DNA of 64,000 bases from Clostridia bacterium (GTDB taxonomy: Bacteria > Bacillota > Clostridia > Oscillospirales > Acutalibacteraceae), in the NCBI GenBank assembly GCA_017409475.1, contig JAFQSP010000010.1:1-64000 (forward strand), written 5' to 3'. This document shows positions 14,459 to 24,286 of the stretch, piece after piece; positions within the stretch are counted from its first letter, which is position 1; each line of letters starts with the position of its first letter. The position numbers and the translations under genes were made by a program. The notes beneath the pieces are model-generated. The model was given only the letters and a program-made list of their open reading frames with translations. It had not been told where the DNA came from and did not search any database.

Positions 14459-15949
14459 TTACCTCTGTATTTCGGCAAGAATGGATTTCAACTCTGCTTC
14501 GTCTTGTTCTTCGAAATAACCTGCTTCAATTCTATCAAGCCATTTGCCGTATTCGTTTTCGAGCTTTGCATAAAGTCGCTTTTCGTACTCATGCACGTCG
14601 GAAACTTCGGTATCGTTGAGATATCCCTTTGTTACCGCGTAAACGATGGCCACCTGGCAACCAACTCGTACTGGAGCATTTCGTCCCTGTTTGAGCACCT
14701 CAACAATTCTTTCGCCAAGGGCAAGTCGAGCCTTTGTATCGGCGTCGAGGTCGCTTCCAAACTGGGCAAACGACTGTAATTCACGATACTGGGAATAAAG
14801 AAGCTTAAGCTCACCCGAAACCTTTTTCATTCCCTTTAACTGAGCCGAGCCGCCTACACGGCTTACCGAAATACCGGGGTTAATTGCCGGCATAATACCC
14901 GAGTGGAAAAGCTCGGTTTCGAGGAATATCTGGCCGTCGGTGATTGAAATAACGTTGGTTGGGATATATGCCGAAACGTCACCTGCCTGCGTTTCGATAA
15001 TGGGCAGAGCGGTGATTGAGCCGCCGCCATATTCCTTTGCTACGCAAGCCGCACGTTCGAGAAGACGTGAATGAAGATAGAAAACGTCGCCGGGGTATGC
15101 CTCTCTTCCTGGCGGGCGGCGAATAAGCAGGGACAGCGCACGGTATGCAACGGCATGCTTACTCAAATCGTCATAGATGATGAGAACGTCCTTGCCTTGT
15201 TCGCGAAAATATTCCGCCATAGCACAGCCGCTGTACGGTGCAATATACTGCAAAGGTGCACTTTCGGAGGCGCTTGCCGAAACGATGATAGTGTATTCCA
15301 TGGCACCGTTGCGAAGAAGCTCGCTTGCAAGCTGGGCAACCGACGTGCTCTTTTGTCCGATTGCGACATAGATACAGATAACGTCGGAGTTTTTCTGATT
15401 GATAATTGTATCAATGGCAATTTCGGTTTTACCCGTCTGTCTGTCGCCGATGATAAGCTCACGCTGACCTCTACCGATAGGAATCATGCTGTCGATAGCC
15501 TTGATACCCGTTTGGAGAGGAACGTTTACGCTTTCTCTTTCGATAATGCCGGGTGCCTCCGATTCGATGGGTCGAGTGCCGCTGTATTCAATCGGTCCCT
15601 TTCCGTCAATTGGCTCACCGAGCGCATTTACAACTCGGCCAAGCAGCTTTTCGCCAACCGGAACTGAGAGAACCTTACCCGTACGGGTAACGGTTGAGCC
15701 TTCACGAAGATTATTTTTATCCGAAAGCACGGCAACCGAAACGGTCTCTTCCTCCAAGTTTTGTGCCATGCCGAAGCTACCGTCTTCGAATTCGAGCAAT
15801 TCGTTTGCCATACAGTTGCGAAGTCCGTAAACGCGGGCAATTCCGTCACCGACGAGAATAACCTTTCCCGTTTCGGTCATGTCTATTTTCGAATTATAGT
15901 TCCTTATTTGATTTTTTATTATATTGCTGATTTCTTCGGGTCTGTTCAT
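14459..15949 (-). CDS. atpA: ATP synthase alpha subunit
   Basis: A 496-residue non-catalytic nucleotide-binding F1 subunit. P-loop [13 protein letters not shown], the arginine-finger region near [11 protein letters not shown], and [27 protein letters not shown] are diagnostic. It overlaps the end of atpH by 4 bases (ATGA), indicating coupled translation. Length is close to the family norm of about 500-510. Confidence 0.98.
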   Translation of the reverse strand: MNRPEEISNIIKNQIRNYNSKIDMTETGKVILVGDGIARVYGLRNCMANELLEFEDGSFGMAQNLEEETVSVAVLSDKNNLREGSTVTRTGKVLSVPVGEKLLGRVVNALGEPIDGKGPIEYSGTRPIESEAPGIIERESVNVPLQTGIKAIDSMIPIGRGQRELIIGDRQTGKTEIAIDTIINQKNSDVICIYVAIGQKSTSVAQLASELLRNGAMEYTIIVSASASESAPLQYIAPYSGCAMAEYFREQGKDVLIIYDDLSKHAVAYRALSLLIRRPPGREAYPGDVFYLHSRLLERAACVAKEYGGGSITALPIIETQAGDVSAYIPTNVISITDGQIFLETELFHSGIMPAINPGISVSRVGGSAQLKGMKKVSGELKLLYSQYRELQSFAQFGSDLDADTKARLALGERIVEVLKQGRNAPVRVGCQVAIVYAVTKGYLNDTEVSDVHEYEKRLYAKLENEYGKWLDRIEAGYFEEQDEAELKSILAEIQR

Positions 15950-16476
15950 GAGTTCATCACATCCTTAATTTCGCCGAGGCGGTGCTTAATGCTTCCATCA
16001 AAGGTCTTTCCGTCAACCTCGATTTTCATTCCGCCTATTAGTGATTCATCAATAATATAAATGGGGTCTATTCTCTTATTTGTAAGAATTTCGAGCTTTT
16101 TACAAACTGCGCCTTTCTGCTCGTCATTCAGCTCGACCGCCGAGTAAACGGTTGCAATCGCTCTGTTAGAAAACGCTCTTGCAAGCCTTTCGAATTCGTC
16201 AATGCAGGAGGGAGTTGTCCGCATCTTTCCGTTTTCGCAAAGCACCTTGAGAAAAGAAACTACATATTGCGGCATTCTTCCGTCAAATGCTTCGTCAATC
16301 GATGCAAGTCGTTCGCTAAGAGTAATAGCGGGTGAATTGAGAAACTCGATATAATCAGGGTTTTCTTCAAAAAGATTTTTTATCGTGCCGAGGGAATCGA
16401 GATATTCCTCACAGCTGTTTTCTTCTACCGCAAGGGTGAACAAGGCCTCTGCGTATTCACGTTCAGTCTGTATCAT
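15946..16476 (-). CDS. atpH: ATP synthase delta subunit
   Basis: A peripheral-stalk subunit of about 176 residues that holds alpha3beta3 to the b-subunits. The N-terminus [15 protein letters not shown] and the C-terminal [20 protein letters not shown] followed by IKHRL are the conserved ends. I prefer ATG 16476, which has AGGTGAT at the right distance; in-frame ATG 16482 and GTG 16485 are alternatives. The gene starts within the last codons of atpF, so the two are coupled. Confidence 0.92.
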   Translation of the reverse strand: MIQTEREYAEALFTLAVEENSCEEYLDSLGTIKNLFEENPDYIEFLNSPAITLSERLASIDEAFDGRMPQYVVSFLKVLCENGKMRTTPSCIDEFERLARAFSNRAIATVYSAVELNDEQKGAVCKKLEILTNKRIDPIYIIDESLIGGMKIEVDGKTFDGSIKHRLGEIKDVMNS

Positions 16477-16975
16477 TTTCATCACCTATGCTTTCGATAA
16501 ATGAATCGATGAAACGCTGATGATCTTCAGCAGAAACCTCTCTTTCAAGCACCTTTTCGGTGAGAAGGGAAGAAACCTCGACAATTTCTTTCTTAACCGC
16601 ATCTTCGGCTTTTTTGCGTTCGAGGAGGGCATCATTTTCGGCCTGACGAATAATTCCGTCTGCCTTAATCTTTGCTTCGGCGATAATTTCCTTTTCGCGT
16701 TCGTTTGCAATATTTACCGCCGATTTGATAACCTCGTCGGCCTCAATCTTTGCCGATTGCAGCTTTTCTTCGTATTTGATTTTATCTGAATAGGCCTGCT
16801 CCTTTGCTTCGGCTGCTGCGTCATAGTCGCTTTGAATATCGTTTTGACGGGCATCAAGCATTTTTTTCGCAGGCTTGTATAAAAACTTTTTTACAATCAA
16901 AAACAGCAGAAGAAGATTCACTAGTGAAACGAGCATCTGCCATAAATTGATCGAAATTACGTCTAATGTTTGCAT
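16463..16975 (-). CDS. atpF: ATP synthase b subunit
   Basis: A 170-residue peripheral-stalk subunit: one N-terminal transmembrane helix (LWQMLVSLVNLLLLFLIVKK) followed by a long Ala/Glu/Lys-rich helix (MLDARQNDIQSDYDAAAEAK onward) that forms the dimeric stator. Only one b-type gene is seen, so a homodimer is expected. Length is typical. Located between atpE and atpH. Confidence 0.95.
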   Translation of the reverse strand: MQTLDVISINLWQMLVSLVNLLLLFLIVKKFLYKPAKKMLDARQNDIQSDYDAAAEAKEQAYSDKIKYEEKLQSAKIEADEVIKSAVNIANEREKEIIAEAKIKADGIIRQAENDALLERKKAEDAVKKEIVEVSSLLTEKVLEREVSAEDHQRFIDSFIESIGDENDTD

Positions 16976-16994
16976 CTAAATCACTCCGCTGAAA

Positions 16995-18207
<1,213 letters not shown>

Positions 18208-18213
18208 ATCACC

Positions 18214-18609
18214 TCAATTTTGCTTTTTGATTGAAATTGCACGCATACCAACTGCGATACGCGGAAACAGATAGGGGATAATTACTGCGATAAGGTTAAA
18301 TACGGGAACAACGTAGCCGATAACCGCAACAATAAACATAAAAAGATTTCGCAGCGTTTGCGAAAGCTTCATTCGACTCTTTGCGTCCTTTACGTCAAGA
18401 CCGAGTGCCGATTGCACCGTTAGTCCCATTAGAAAGAAGTTAAGCACAGCGGCTACACCGCCAAGCAGGTTTCCAAGTAAAACAGTATAATTCCATTTAC
18501 CGATAATGAGAAAAACCGATTGCATTAGTGCGCTTAAAACAAGCGTTACCGATGTTACGAATATAGTTTCTTTAATGATAGTTGAATCAACTTTTTTCAA
18601 ATCTACCAA
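18214..18609 (-). CDS. ATP synthase subunit I-like membrane protein
   Basis: A 131-residue protein with four predicted membrane helices (about residues 15-37, 42-63, 85-103, 105-122), first in the ATP synthase operon and six bases before atpB. Position, size and topology match AtpI-like proteins, which help assemble the c-ring in some bacteria (in others, magnesium transport was proposed). Sequence similarity to classic AtpI is weak by eye, so I give no gene symbol. Confidence 0.7.
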   Translation of the reverse strand: MVDLKKVDSTIIKETIFVTSVTLVLSALMQSVFLIIGKWNYTVLLGNLLGGVAAVLNFFLMGLTVQSALGLDVKDAKSRMKLSQTLRNLFMFIVAVIGYVVPVFNLIAVIIPYLFPRIAVGMRAISIKKQN

Positions 18610-18642
18610 TCCTTTACTTTTAACAAAAAAACATACATATTT

Positions 18643-18671
18643 ATTTTAACACGGTTATAGAAAAAAATCAA
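18643..18671 (-). promoter_or_regulatory. Probable promoter of the ATP synthase operon
   Basis: Minus strand: -35 TTGATT (18671-18666), 17-base spacer, -10 TAAAAT (18648-18643), about 35 bases before the first gene. A second TATAAT about 40 bases further upstream lacks a good -35. Confidence 0.5.
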
Positions 18672-18750
18672 TAATTTTACTTGATTATATCTGCATATAT
18701 TTCGCTGATTTTTTGGACAAAAAAATCGGTTAACGCGCAAAAGTAAAAGC

Positions 18751-18771
18751 AGAGTAAAATTTTACCCTGAT
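18751..18771 (-). terminator. Terminator hairpin after the LRR gene
   Basis: Minus-strand CAGGGTAAAATTTTACTCTG, about ten pairs with one mismatch, followed by CTTTTACTTTT. It separates the LRR gene from the ATP synthase promoter. Confidence 0.5.
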
Positions 18772-18832
18772 TTTGCTCTTTTTACCAGATTGTTTACAAA
18801 AAAATAAAGCTTGCTTTGCAACTTCCGGAGCT

Positions 18833-18887
18833 TATATAAAATCTCCTTGTCTGACGAATTCGTTTCGCCAAACAAGGAGATTTATAC
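18833..18887 (-). repeat. Long hairpin repeat, copy 3
   Basis: Arms AAATCTCCTTGTCTGACG and GCCAAACAAGGAGATTT pair, with G-U pairs keeping the stem where the arms differ, around a short loop. The copy lies just after the LRR stop codon on the minus strand. It shares TTATATAAAATCTCCTTGT and AAGGAGATTTATACT with copy 1. Confidence 0.65.
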
Positions 18888-18898
18888 TACATATTAAA

Positions 18899-20257
18899 TC
18901 ATATTGTTACAAACGGTATATCGTTTTCTTGCGCATAATTTTGGGCAAAACTGCCCGGAGTTGTGTGAATGATAACGTTTTCGCAACCGGAAAACGTCCC
19001 GGCCCCAATGCTTGTGACGCTGTTGGGGATAATTATATTCATAAGATTTGTGCAATATTCAAACGCCTCATCCCCGATGCTTGTGACACTGTTGGGTACG
19101 ATGAAATTCATGAGGTTTGAGCAATATTGGAATGCATGCTTATCAATGCTTGTGACATTGTTTGAGATGGTAATATATATGAGATTTGTGCAGTTGAAAA
19201 AGGCGCCGTCGCCAATACTTTTAACGCTGTCCGGTAAGGTAATGTTTGTGAGGGTTGTACAGTCTTTAAAGGCCCAATCTCTTATGCTTGTGACATTGTC
19301 AGGAATGGTGATGCTCGTATCCTCTCCAAAATAATCGTACAGGGTGTTTCCTGCAATAACAAGTCCGTTTTCATCCGCCAAACCTTTACAATCGTAGAAG
19401 GCCAAGCGGCCAATATTTGTGACACTGTCGGGTACGTTGATATCGGTAAGTTTTTTGCATTCGAAGAAGGCGCCGTCACCGATGTCTGTAACGCTTTTTG
19501 GAATAGTGATGCTTGTGAGATTGTCGCAACCGCGGAATGCCCAGTCTGCAATTTTTGTGACAGATTTCGGAATGGTGATGCTCGTCTTTTTTCCAAAATA
19601 ATTATATACGGTGTCTTTTACAATAACGAGTCCGTCTTTTTGGGCTAAACCTTTACAGTCGCGGAACGCCCAATGCCCAATGCTTGTAACGCTGTCGGGT
19701 ATGGTGATGTTTCTAAGTTTTTCACATTCTTTAAATGCCTTGGCGCCGATTCTTGTAATATTGCTCGGAATGTTGATTTCTACAAGGTTTACGCAACGGG
19801 CGAATGCCCAGTCGCCGATTTTTGTCACGCTTTCGGGAAGGGAGACTTTCGCAAGTCTTGCGCAGTTGCAAAATACTTGCGGGCTAATACTTGTGATTGA
19901 GTCGGGAACGGTGATGCTTGCGAGACTGTCGCAACCGAGAAATGCCGCCGTGCCAATGCTTGTAACGCTGTCTGGAATGGTTATGTTTGAAAGATTGTTG
20001 CAATAGCAAAAGGCTCTATCCCCAATGCTTGTAATACTGTTGGGGAGAGTGACACTTGAAAGATTTTCGCAAAAAGTAAAGGCCCAATCGCCAATGCTTG
20101 TAACACCTTCGGGTATGGTGATATTAGTAAGGCTTTTGTAATCGTAAAAAGCCTTTTCACCGATACTTGTTATACCTTCGGGTATGGTGACGTTGCCACC
20201 GGCACCTGTGTATTTTATTAAGATGTCGTTTTCAATTATAAAATCTTTATTTGCCAT
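18899..20257 (-). CDS. BspA-like leucine-rich repeat protein, 16 repeats
   Basis: A 452-residue protein made almost entirely of LRR_5 (BspA/TpLRR) repeats of about 23 residues, consensus T-S-I-G-x-x-A-F-x-x-C-x-x-L-x-x-I-T-I-P-x-S-V; I count 16 copies. Two copies carry a short insert (GLVIVKDTVYNYFGKKTS and GLVIAGNTLYDYFGEDTS). ATG 20257 is preceded by CGGAGG; the longer frame to 20314 lacks a binding site. There is no signal peptide, anchor or other domain, so it may be cytoplasmic or exported by an unseen route. BspA relatives bind host or bacterial surfaces; the role here is unknown. The repeats are similar at the DNA level, so copy number may vary. Confidence 0.88.
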   Translation of the reverse strand: MANKDFIIENDILIKYTGAGGNVTIPEGITSIGEKAFYDYKSLTNITIPEGVTSIGDWAFTFCENLSSVTLPNSITSIGDRAFCYCNNLSNITIPDSVTSIGTAAFLGCDSLASITVPDSITSISPQVFCNCARLAKVSLPESVTKIGDWAFARCVNLVEINIPSNITRIGAKAFKECEKLRNITIPDSVTSIGHWAFRDCKGLAQKDGLVIVKDTVYNYFGKKTSITIPKSVTKIADWAFRGCDNLTSITIPKSVTDIGDGAFFECKKLTDINVPDSVTNIGRLAFYDCKGLADENGLVIAGNTLYDYFGEDTSITIPDNVTSIRDWAFKDCTTLTNITLPDSVKSIGDGAFFNCTNLIYITISNNVTSIDKHAFQYCSNLMNFIVPNSVTSIGDEAFEYCTNLMNIIIPNSVTSIGAGTFSGCENVIIHTTPGSFAQNYAQENDIPFVTI

Positions 20258-20334
20258 TTTGAAAACCTCCGTTTCAGTATGACTTATTATATCATAATCT
20301 TTTTTTATAATCAACTATCATTCGATTCGGTATA

Positions 20335-20366
20335 AAAAAGCAGAGTGGAATTTCACCCCGCTTTTG
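20335..20366 (-). terminator. Rho-independent terminator after the MFS gene
   Basis: Minus-strand stem AAAGCGGGGTGAAA / TTCCACTCTGCTTT with G-U pairs, followed by a T run, ten bases after the MFS stop codon. Confidence 0.75.
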
Positions 20367-20374
20367 ATATATCT

Positions 20375-21553
20375 CTATTTATTTTTAGCCTTCATAATAC
20401 TGTTTAGGCGCTCTATCATAATCAGCATAAAGAGGGTGATTATGAGCAGGTATAAGGGAAAAACTGCAATGTTTGTTATCGATGCGATGAAGCCGAAAAG
20501 TGTTGGCATAAAGGTGATACCGGTATATGCCGCGGCCATTTGAATGCCAATAATTGCTTGCGAATTTTCTTTGCCGAAATTATCAGGAGTGGAATGGATA
20601 ATTGCGGGATAAATAGGCGCGCAACCAAATCCGATTATGATAAGTCCAATGAGCGCAACCGTACTTGTAATCGGGATTAAAACGAGCAGGGTACCGAAAA
20701 TAACGGTATATATTCCAATACGTATAAGTGCCTTGTCACCGAGTCGGTCGGCAATAATACCTGATAAAAATCGTCCTGCCGTTATACCGATAAGGAAAAA
20801 TGATGAAAATTTTGCCGCTGCGTCGGCATCAATACCGCGGTTTTCGACAAGATAGCTTGCCGACCATAGCATAGCCGTCTGTTCAACTGCGCAATAGGCA
20901 AAAAACGCGATAAGGAGGGGGAATATTCCCTTTAATTTTATTACACCGCTGATTCCAAGTGGCTTTTCCGGTACATCGGATTCATTCGTTTCGGCGTTTT
21001 CGGCCGCCTTTCTTTTCCACAGCGGCAAACTGAAAAAGAGCAGTGCCGCAATGGCGACCTGAATAATCGAAACCGAGAAATAGCCGTTTCGCCAGCCGAA
21101 ACCACCTGTGATACAGTAGCCCATGATATACGGACTTATGGTTGCGCCAAGTCCCCAAAAGCAATGCAACCAGCTCATTGTACGTGAATTATAATGCAGT
21201 GCAACGAAGTTATTAAGCGCCGCATCTATAGCACCTGCACCAAGCCCGTAGGGAATTGACCAAAGGCATAATTCAATAAACGAGCTGCTGACAGAAAAGC
21301 CGAAAATAGCAACTGCCGTTGTCAGCGTGCTGGCAGCGGTAACCGTTCCTGCACCGAATTTTCGTGTCATTCGGTCGGAAAGAAGGCTTGATAAAATGGT
21401 GCCTACCGAAACAATCATTGTAATTATTCCCGCGTAAGAAAGGTCGGAATTAATATCGCCGTGCATTACCGGCCAAGCGGCACCAAGCATCGAGTCGGGT
21501 AAACCGAGACTGATAAAGGCTAAATAAATTATTGCAATTAAAATTGAAACCAT
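20375..21553 (-). CDS. Major facilitator superfamily transporter
   Basis: A 392-residue protein with twelve predicted membrane helices. The loop 2-3 signature appears as GTILSSLLSDRMTRKFGAGT, and the equivalent loop of the second half as GRFLSGIIADRLGDKALIRIG. The overall pattern (LGLPDSMLGAAWPVM near the start) resembles the FucP/YfkF-like sugar or drug transporters, but the substrate cannot be read from the sequence. It follows the ABC operon by 33 bases on the same strand and could be co-transcribed. Confidence 0.85.
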   Translation of the reverse strand: MVSILIAIIYLAFISLGLPDSMLGAAWPVMHGDINSDLSYAGIITMIVSVGTILSSLLSDRMTRKFGAGTVTAASTLTTAVAIFGFSVSSSFIELCLWSIPYGLGAGAIDAALNNFVALHYNSRTMSWLHCFWGLGATISPYIMGYCITGGFGWRNGYFSVSIIQVAIAALLFFSLPLWKRKAAENAETNESDVPEKPLGISGVIKLKGIFPLLIAFFAYCAVEQTAMLWSASYLVENRGIDADAAAKFSSFFLIGITAGRFLSGIIADRLGDKALIRIGIYTVIFGTLLVLIPITSTVALIGLIIIGFGCAPIYPAIIHSTPDNFGKENSQAIIGIQMAAAYTGITFMPTLFGFIASITNIAVFPLYLLIITLFMLIMIERLNSIMKAKNK

Positions 21554-21586
21554 AATAACACCAGCTAAAATATCTATTGTCCTAAA

Positions 21587-23779
21587 TTATTCTGTTTCAG
21601 TTCTTACCTTAAACAGCGATTTTTGCGCTGTAACAAGTCCGTAATATGTGCCCTTTTTCGCCATAAGCTCGTCGTGGGTGCCAACCTCTTCGATATGATG
21701 GTTGCGACCGATAACAACAAGTCGGTCGGCGTGACGAAGGGTAGAAAGTCGATGAGCGATAGCAAAGGTTGTACGCTCGCTTGTCAGTCGCTCAATCGCT
21801 TCCTGAACCATGTATTCGCTTTCGCTGTCGAGTGAGCTCGTTGCCTCGTCGAGAATGAGGATTTTCGGATTTGCAAGCACGGCTCTGGCTATTGCGATTC
21901 GCTGACGTTCACCGCCCGAAAGGGTTAACCCGTTTGAACCGATAAAGGTATCGTATCCGTCGTCGAGACGACAGATAAAATCATGAGCATTGGCTATTTT
22001 TGCCGCACGAACAATCTCTTCGTATGATGCATCAGGCTTCGCGTAACGGATATTATTCATAATGCTTCCCGCGAATAAAAATGTTTCCTGCAAAACAACA
22101 CCGATTTGAGAATGAAGTGAATGCGAGTCAAATTCGCGTATATCGACGCCGTCGATAAGAATTTGACCGTCGTTTACGTCATAAAGCCGCATAAGAAGGT
22201 TTATCATGGTCGATTTTCCGACACCTGATGCGCCGACAAGACCAATCATTTCGCCCTTTTTAACCGAAAGATTGATGTCCTCAAGAACGATATCGCAGGC
22301 GTTGTAGCCAAATGTGACATTTTTAAATTCGATGTTTCCGTTAATCTCTTTTTTGACCTTTCCGATGCTGTCAAGCTCGGATTCTTCGTCGAGAATATCG
22401 AAAACTCGGTCGATTGAAATAAGCATTCGCATAATCATTCGGGGGAGGCTTATCATCCAGTTTAGCGGTGAATAAAGCATTGTTGCGTAGGCAGTGAACT
22501 GCATAAGCTGACCTGCTGTCATCGTCTTGCCCAAAACGCTTAATCCGCCGAAATATGTAATAAAATTGAGACCGAGCCCCATTGTAAGCGTGAGGAAGGG
22601 GAAAAGAATGGCCCAAAATGTTTCGTTTTTATACTGAATGTCGGCAAATGCCTTTGACATCTTCTTGAATTTTTCCGATTCTTCTTCCTCGCGTCCATAA
22701 TTTTTTACTACCTTTATGCCGTTCAGAATATCGTTCAGTCCGCTTTTAAGATTATCGTTTTTATTGGCTTGTGAGCGGAAAATAGAATGCATTTTTTTAT
22801 TAAACGCCTTTGTCACGATAAGGCAAACGGGGACAAAAGCAATCGAAAGCAGCGCAAGCTTCCAGTTGATTATAAGCATAAGCGCACCTGCACCAATCAT
22901 AGAAAACAGATTGGAAAACAGGTTTCCAAAAGCATGCTCCATAAATTCACGTATATACGAGGTGTCACCGGTGACTCTGTTCATCAGTTCGCCCGGCCTT
23001 TTTTGATTAATGAATGTCATCGAAAGCTGCTGAATTTTATTAAAAACGCGGCTTCTTAAATCCATGCTTATTTTTGTTCCCAGCTTAACGCACAGCACGT
23101 TTTTGTATATTGTTACTGCAACGTTAGATAGGGTGAGCAGCAGCATGGTGATGACGAAAATGACCACCTTGTTCATTTTATCGGGTGATGGATTTCGGAG
23201 GGTATTGTCGATAAATTGCTGCTGAACCGACTGGGTATAAAGTGAGCAGGCGGAAACCAGCACCATAACAAACGAAATGAATATCAGCCGCCAGATATAT
23301 GGGGCGCAAAGCTGCTTAAACCGCCTTAATGAAATATTTTTACCGTCGCATTTTGTACAGGTGGATGAGCCGCGTAAGGGACTTCCGCATTTGAGGCAGG
23401 TGGTTTCTTTTTCGTGGCTTGTAACCGGTTCGCTTTCGCCGCGAAGTAAAACCTTTGTACCCTTTACGATGTACGAAAAGCGGAGGGTATGTCGCATTGA
23501 AAAGCTTGCAATTCGTATGTATTTGCCGTCTTTTATTATAGAAAAGGCACCGCAACCGATAAACGACTGATACTTAACCCCGTCAATTTTGTCAAAGGGA
23601 TAAACGGTCGGCTGGCCGTCACCCTCAAATACGATAATTCGTCTTTCGGTAACGGCAATAAAGCCGTCATAGACAGCCTTTCCGTCGGCACCAATATCGA
23701 ATGGCGCACAGTATTTAATTTGCTCGTCGCTGCCGATATGTTTTTTATATCCTTCCGGCAGCTCAAACAACAGCTTCAT
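21587..23779 (-). CDS. ABC exporter with N-terminal PH-like and zinc-ribbon domains
   Basis: A 730-residue fused half-transporter. Residues about 1-110 form a PH-like beta domain (ERRIIVFEGDGQPTVYPFDK), then a zinc ribbon CLKCGSPLRGSSTCTKC (about 127-143), six membrane helices (about 160-440) and an ATPase: Walker A GASGVGKST, Q-loop VVLQETFLF, signature LSGGERQR, Walker B ILILDEATSSLDSES. Standard exporters lack the N-terminal domains. It probably pairs with the second ABC gene upstream, which has the same extra domains, to form a heterodimeric exporter; DUF1854 lies between. Substrate unknown. Confidence 0.9.
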   Translation of the reverse strand: MKLLFELPEGYKKHIGSDEQIKYCAPFDIGADGKAVYDGFIAVTERRIIVFEGDGQPTVYPFDKIDGVKYQSFIGCGAFSIIKDGKYIRIASFSMRHTLRFSYIVKGTKVLLRGESEPVTSHEKETTCLKCGSPLRGSSTCTKCDGKNISLRRFKQLCAPYIWRLIFISFVMVLVSACSLYTQSVQQQFIDNTLRNPSPDKMNKVVIFVITMLLLTLSNVAVTIYKNVLCVKLGTKISMDLRSRVFNKIQQLSMTFINQKRPGELMNRVTGDTSYIREFMEHAFGNLFSNLFSMIGAGALMLIINWKLALLSIAFVPVCLIVTKAFNKKMHSIFRSQANKNDNLKSGLNDILNGIKVVKNYGREEEESEKFKKMSKAFADIQYKNETFWAILFPFLTLTMGLGLNFITYFGGLSVLGKTMTAGQLMQFTAYATMLYSPLNWMISLPRMIMRMLISIDRVFDILDEESELDSIGKVKKEINGNIEFKNVTFGYNACDIVLEDINLSVKKGEMIGLVGASGVGKSTMINLLMRLYDVNDGQILIDGVDIREFDSHSLHSQIGVVLQETFLFAGSIMNNIRYAKPDASYEEIVRAAKIANAHDFICRLDDGYDTFIGSNGLTLSGGERQRIAIARAVLANPKILILDEATSSLDSESEYMVQEAIERLTSERTTFAIAHRLSTLRHADRLVVIGRNHHIEEVGTHDELMAKKGTYYGLVTAQKSLFKVRTETE

Positions 23780-23795
23780 GGGTTTATCCTCTCAG

Positions 23796-24272
23796 TTACA
23801 GAAATAGGTTTATTCTCTTAATTTCGACGGCGCTTAATTTGTTAATATCCTCGATTTCGAATCGGTTGCCGTCAATGTCGGTGAAGATAAGTCGACTGTC
23901 GCTAAGTGTGGTAACAGCATCACCCGAGCTACGAACGATAAAGCGCATCGAGCCATAATCGGTTGTAACTAAAAAGGTCGAGTGTCCGTGCTCTGATTTT
24001 ACACCGCGAATATTTTTAATTTTAGGTAAAAAATAGCGTAATTTTAGGTCGCGGAGAATAATCTCGCGCTCATTCTGGGCAATATCGTCTAAATCTTTTA
24101 TTATTCCGATTTCAGCGTTTCGTCCTATAGATTCTCTGACCGATAAAAACTTATTCGCCTCTGAAAAGGGGAATGCCCTGAAAATCAGCACGCGGTCATA
24201 TTTTGTGCCGTTAAAGTCGAGCGAAATAAACCCGCCTTCATTAAGCGAAAAATGCGCGTTTTTATCGTTCAA
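23796..24272 (-). CDS. DUF1854 family protein
   Basis: About 158 residues matching DUF1854: RAFPFSEANKFLSVRES, GIIKDLDDIAQNEREII, LRYFLPKI, and the end DIDGNRFEIEDINKLS. No membrane segment. The start is uncertain: the frame stays open to 24404 through the Pro/Gly-rich end of the upstream ABC gene, but the extra N-terminus is low-complexity antiphase sequence. I give the TTG at 24272, 15 bases after the ABC stop; no clear ribosome binding site is seen, so translation is probably coupled. From memory, DUF1854 proteins are found beside ABC exporters in several phyla, in proteobacteria near cyanophycin genes; none are visible here. Confidence 0.8.
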   Translation of the reverse strand: MNDKNAHFSLNEGGFISLDFNGTKYDRVLIFRAFPFSEANKFLSVRESIGRNAEIGIIKDLDDIAQNEREIILRDLKLRYFLPKIKNIRGVKSEHGHSTFLVTTDYGSMRFIVRSSGDAVTTLSDSRLIFTDIDGNRFEIEDINKLSAVEIKRINLFL

Positions 24273-24286
24273 GTAGCAAATCTCGG

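Noticed and set aside
15071..15667. 198-codon plus-strand ORF opposite atpA
   Set aside because: Mirror of a highly conserved gene with strong codon bias; no ribosome binding site and no recognisable domain.
18899..20257. Repeats in the LRR gene read as a tandem DNA repeat array
   Set aside because: The periodicity is that of the LRR_5 protein repeat within an intact frame, so it is coding rather than a separate repeat feature.
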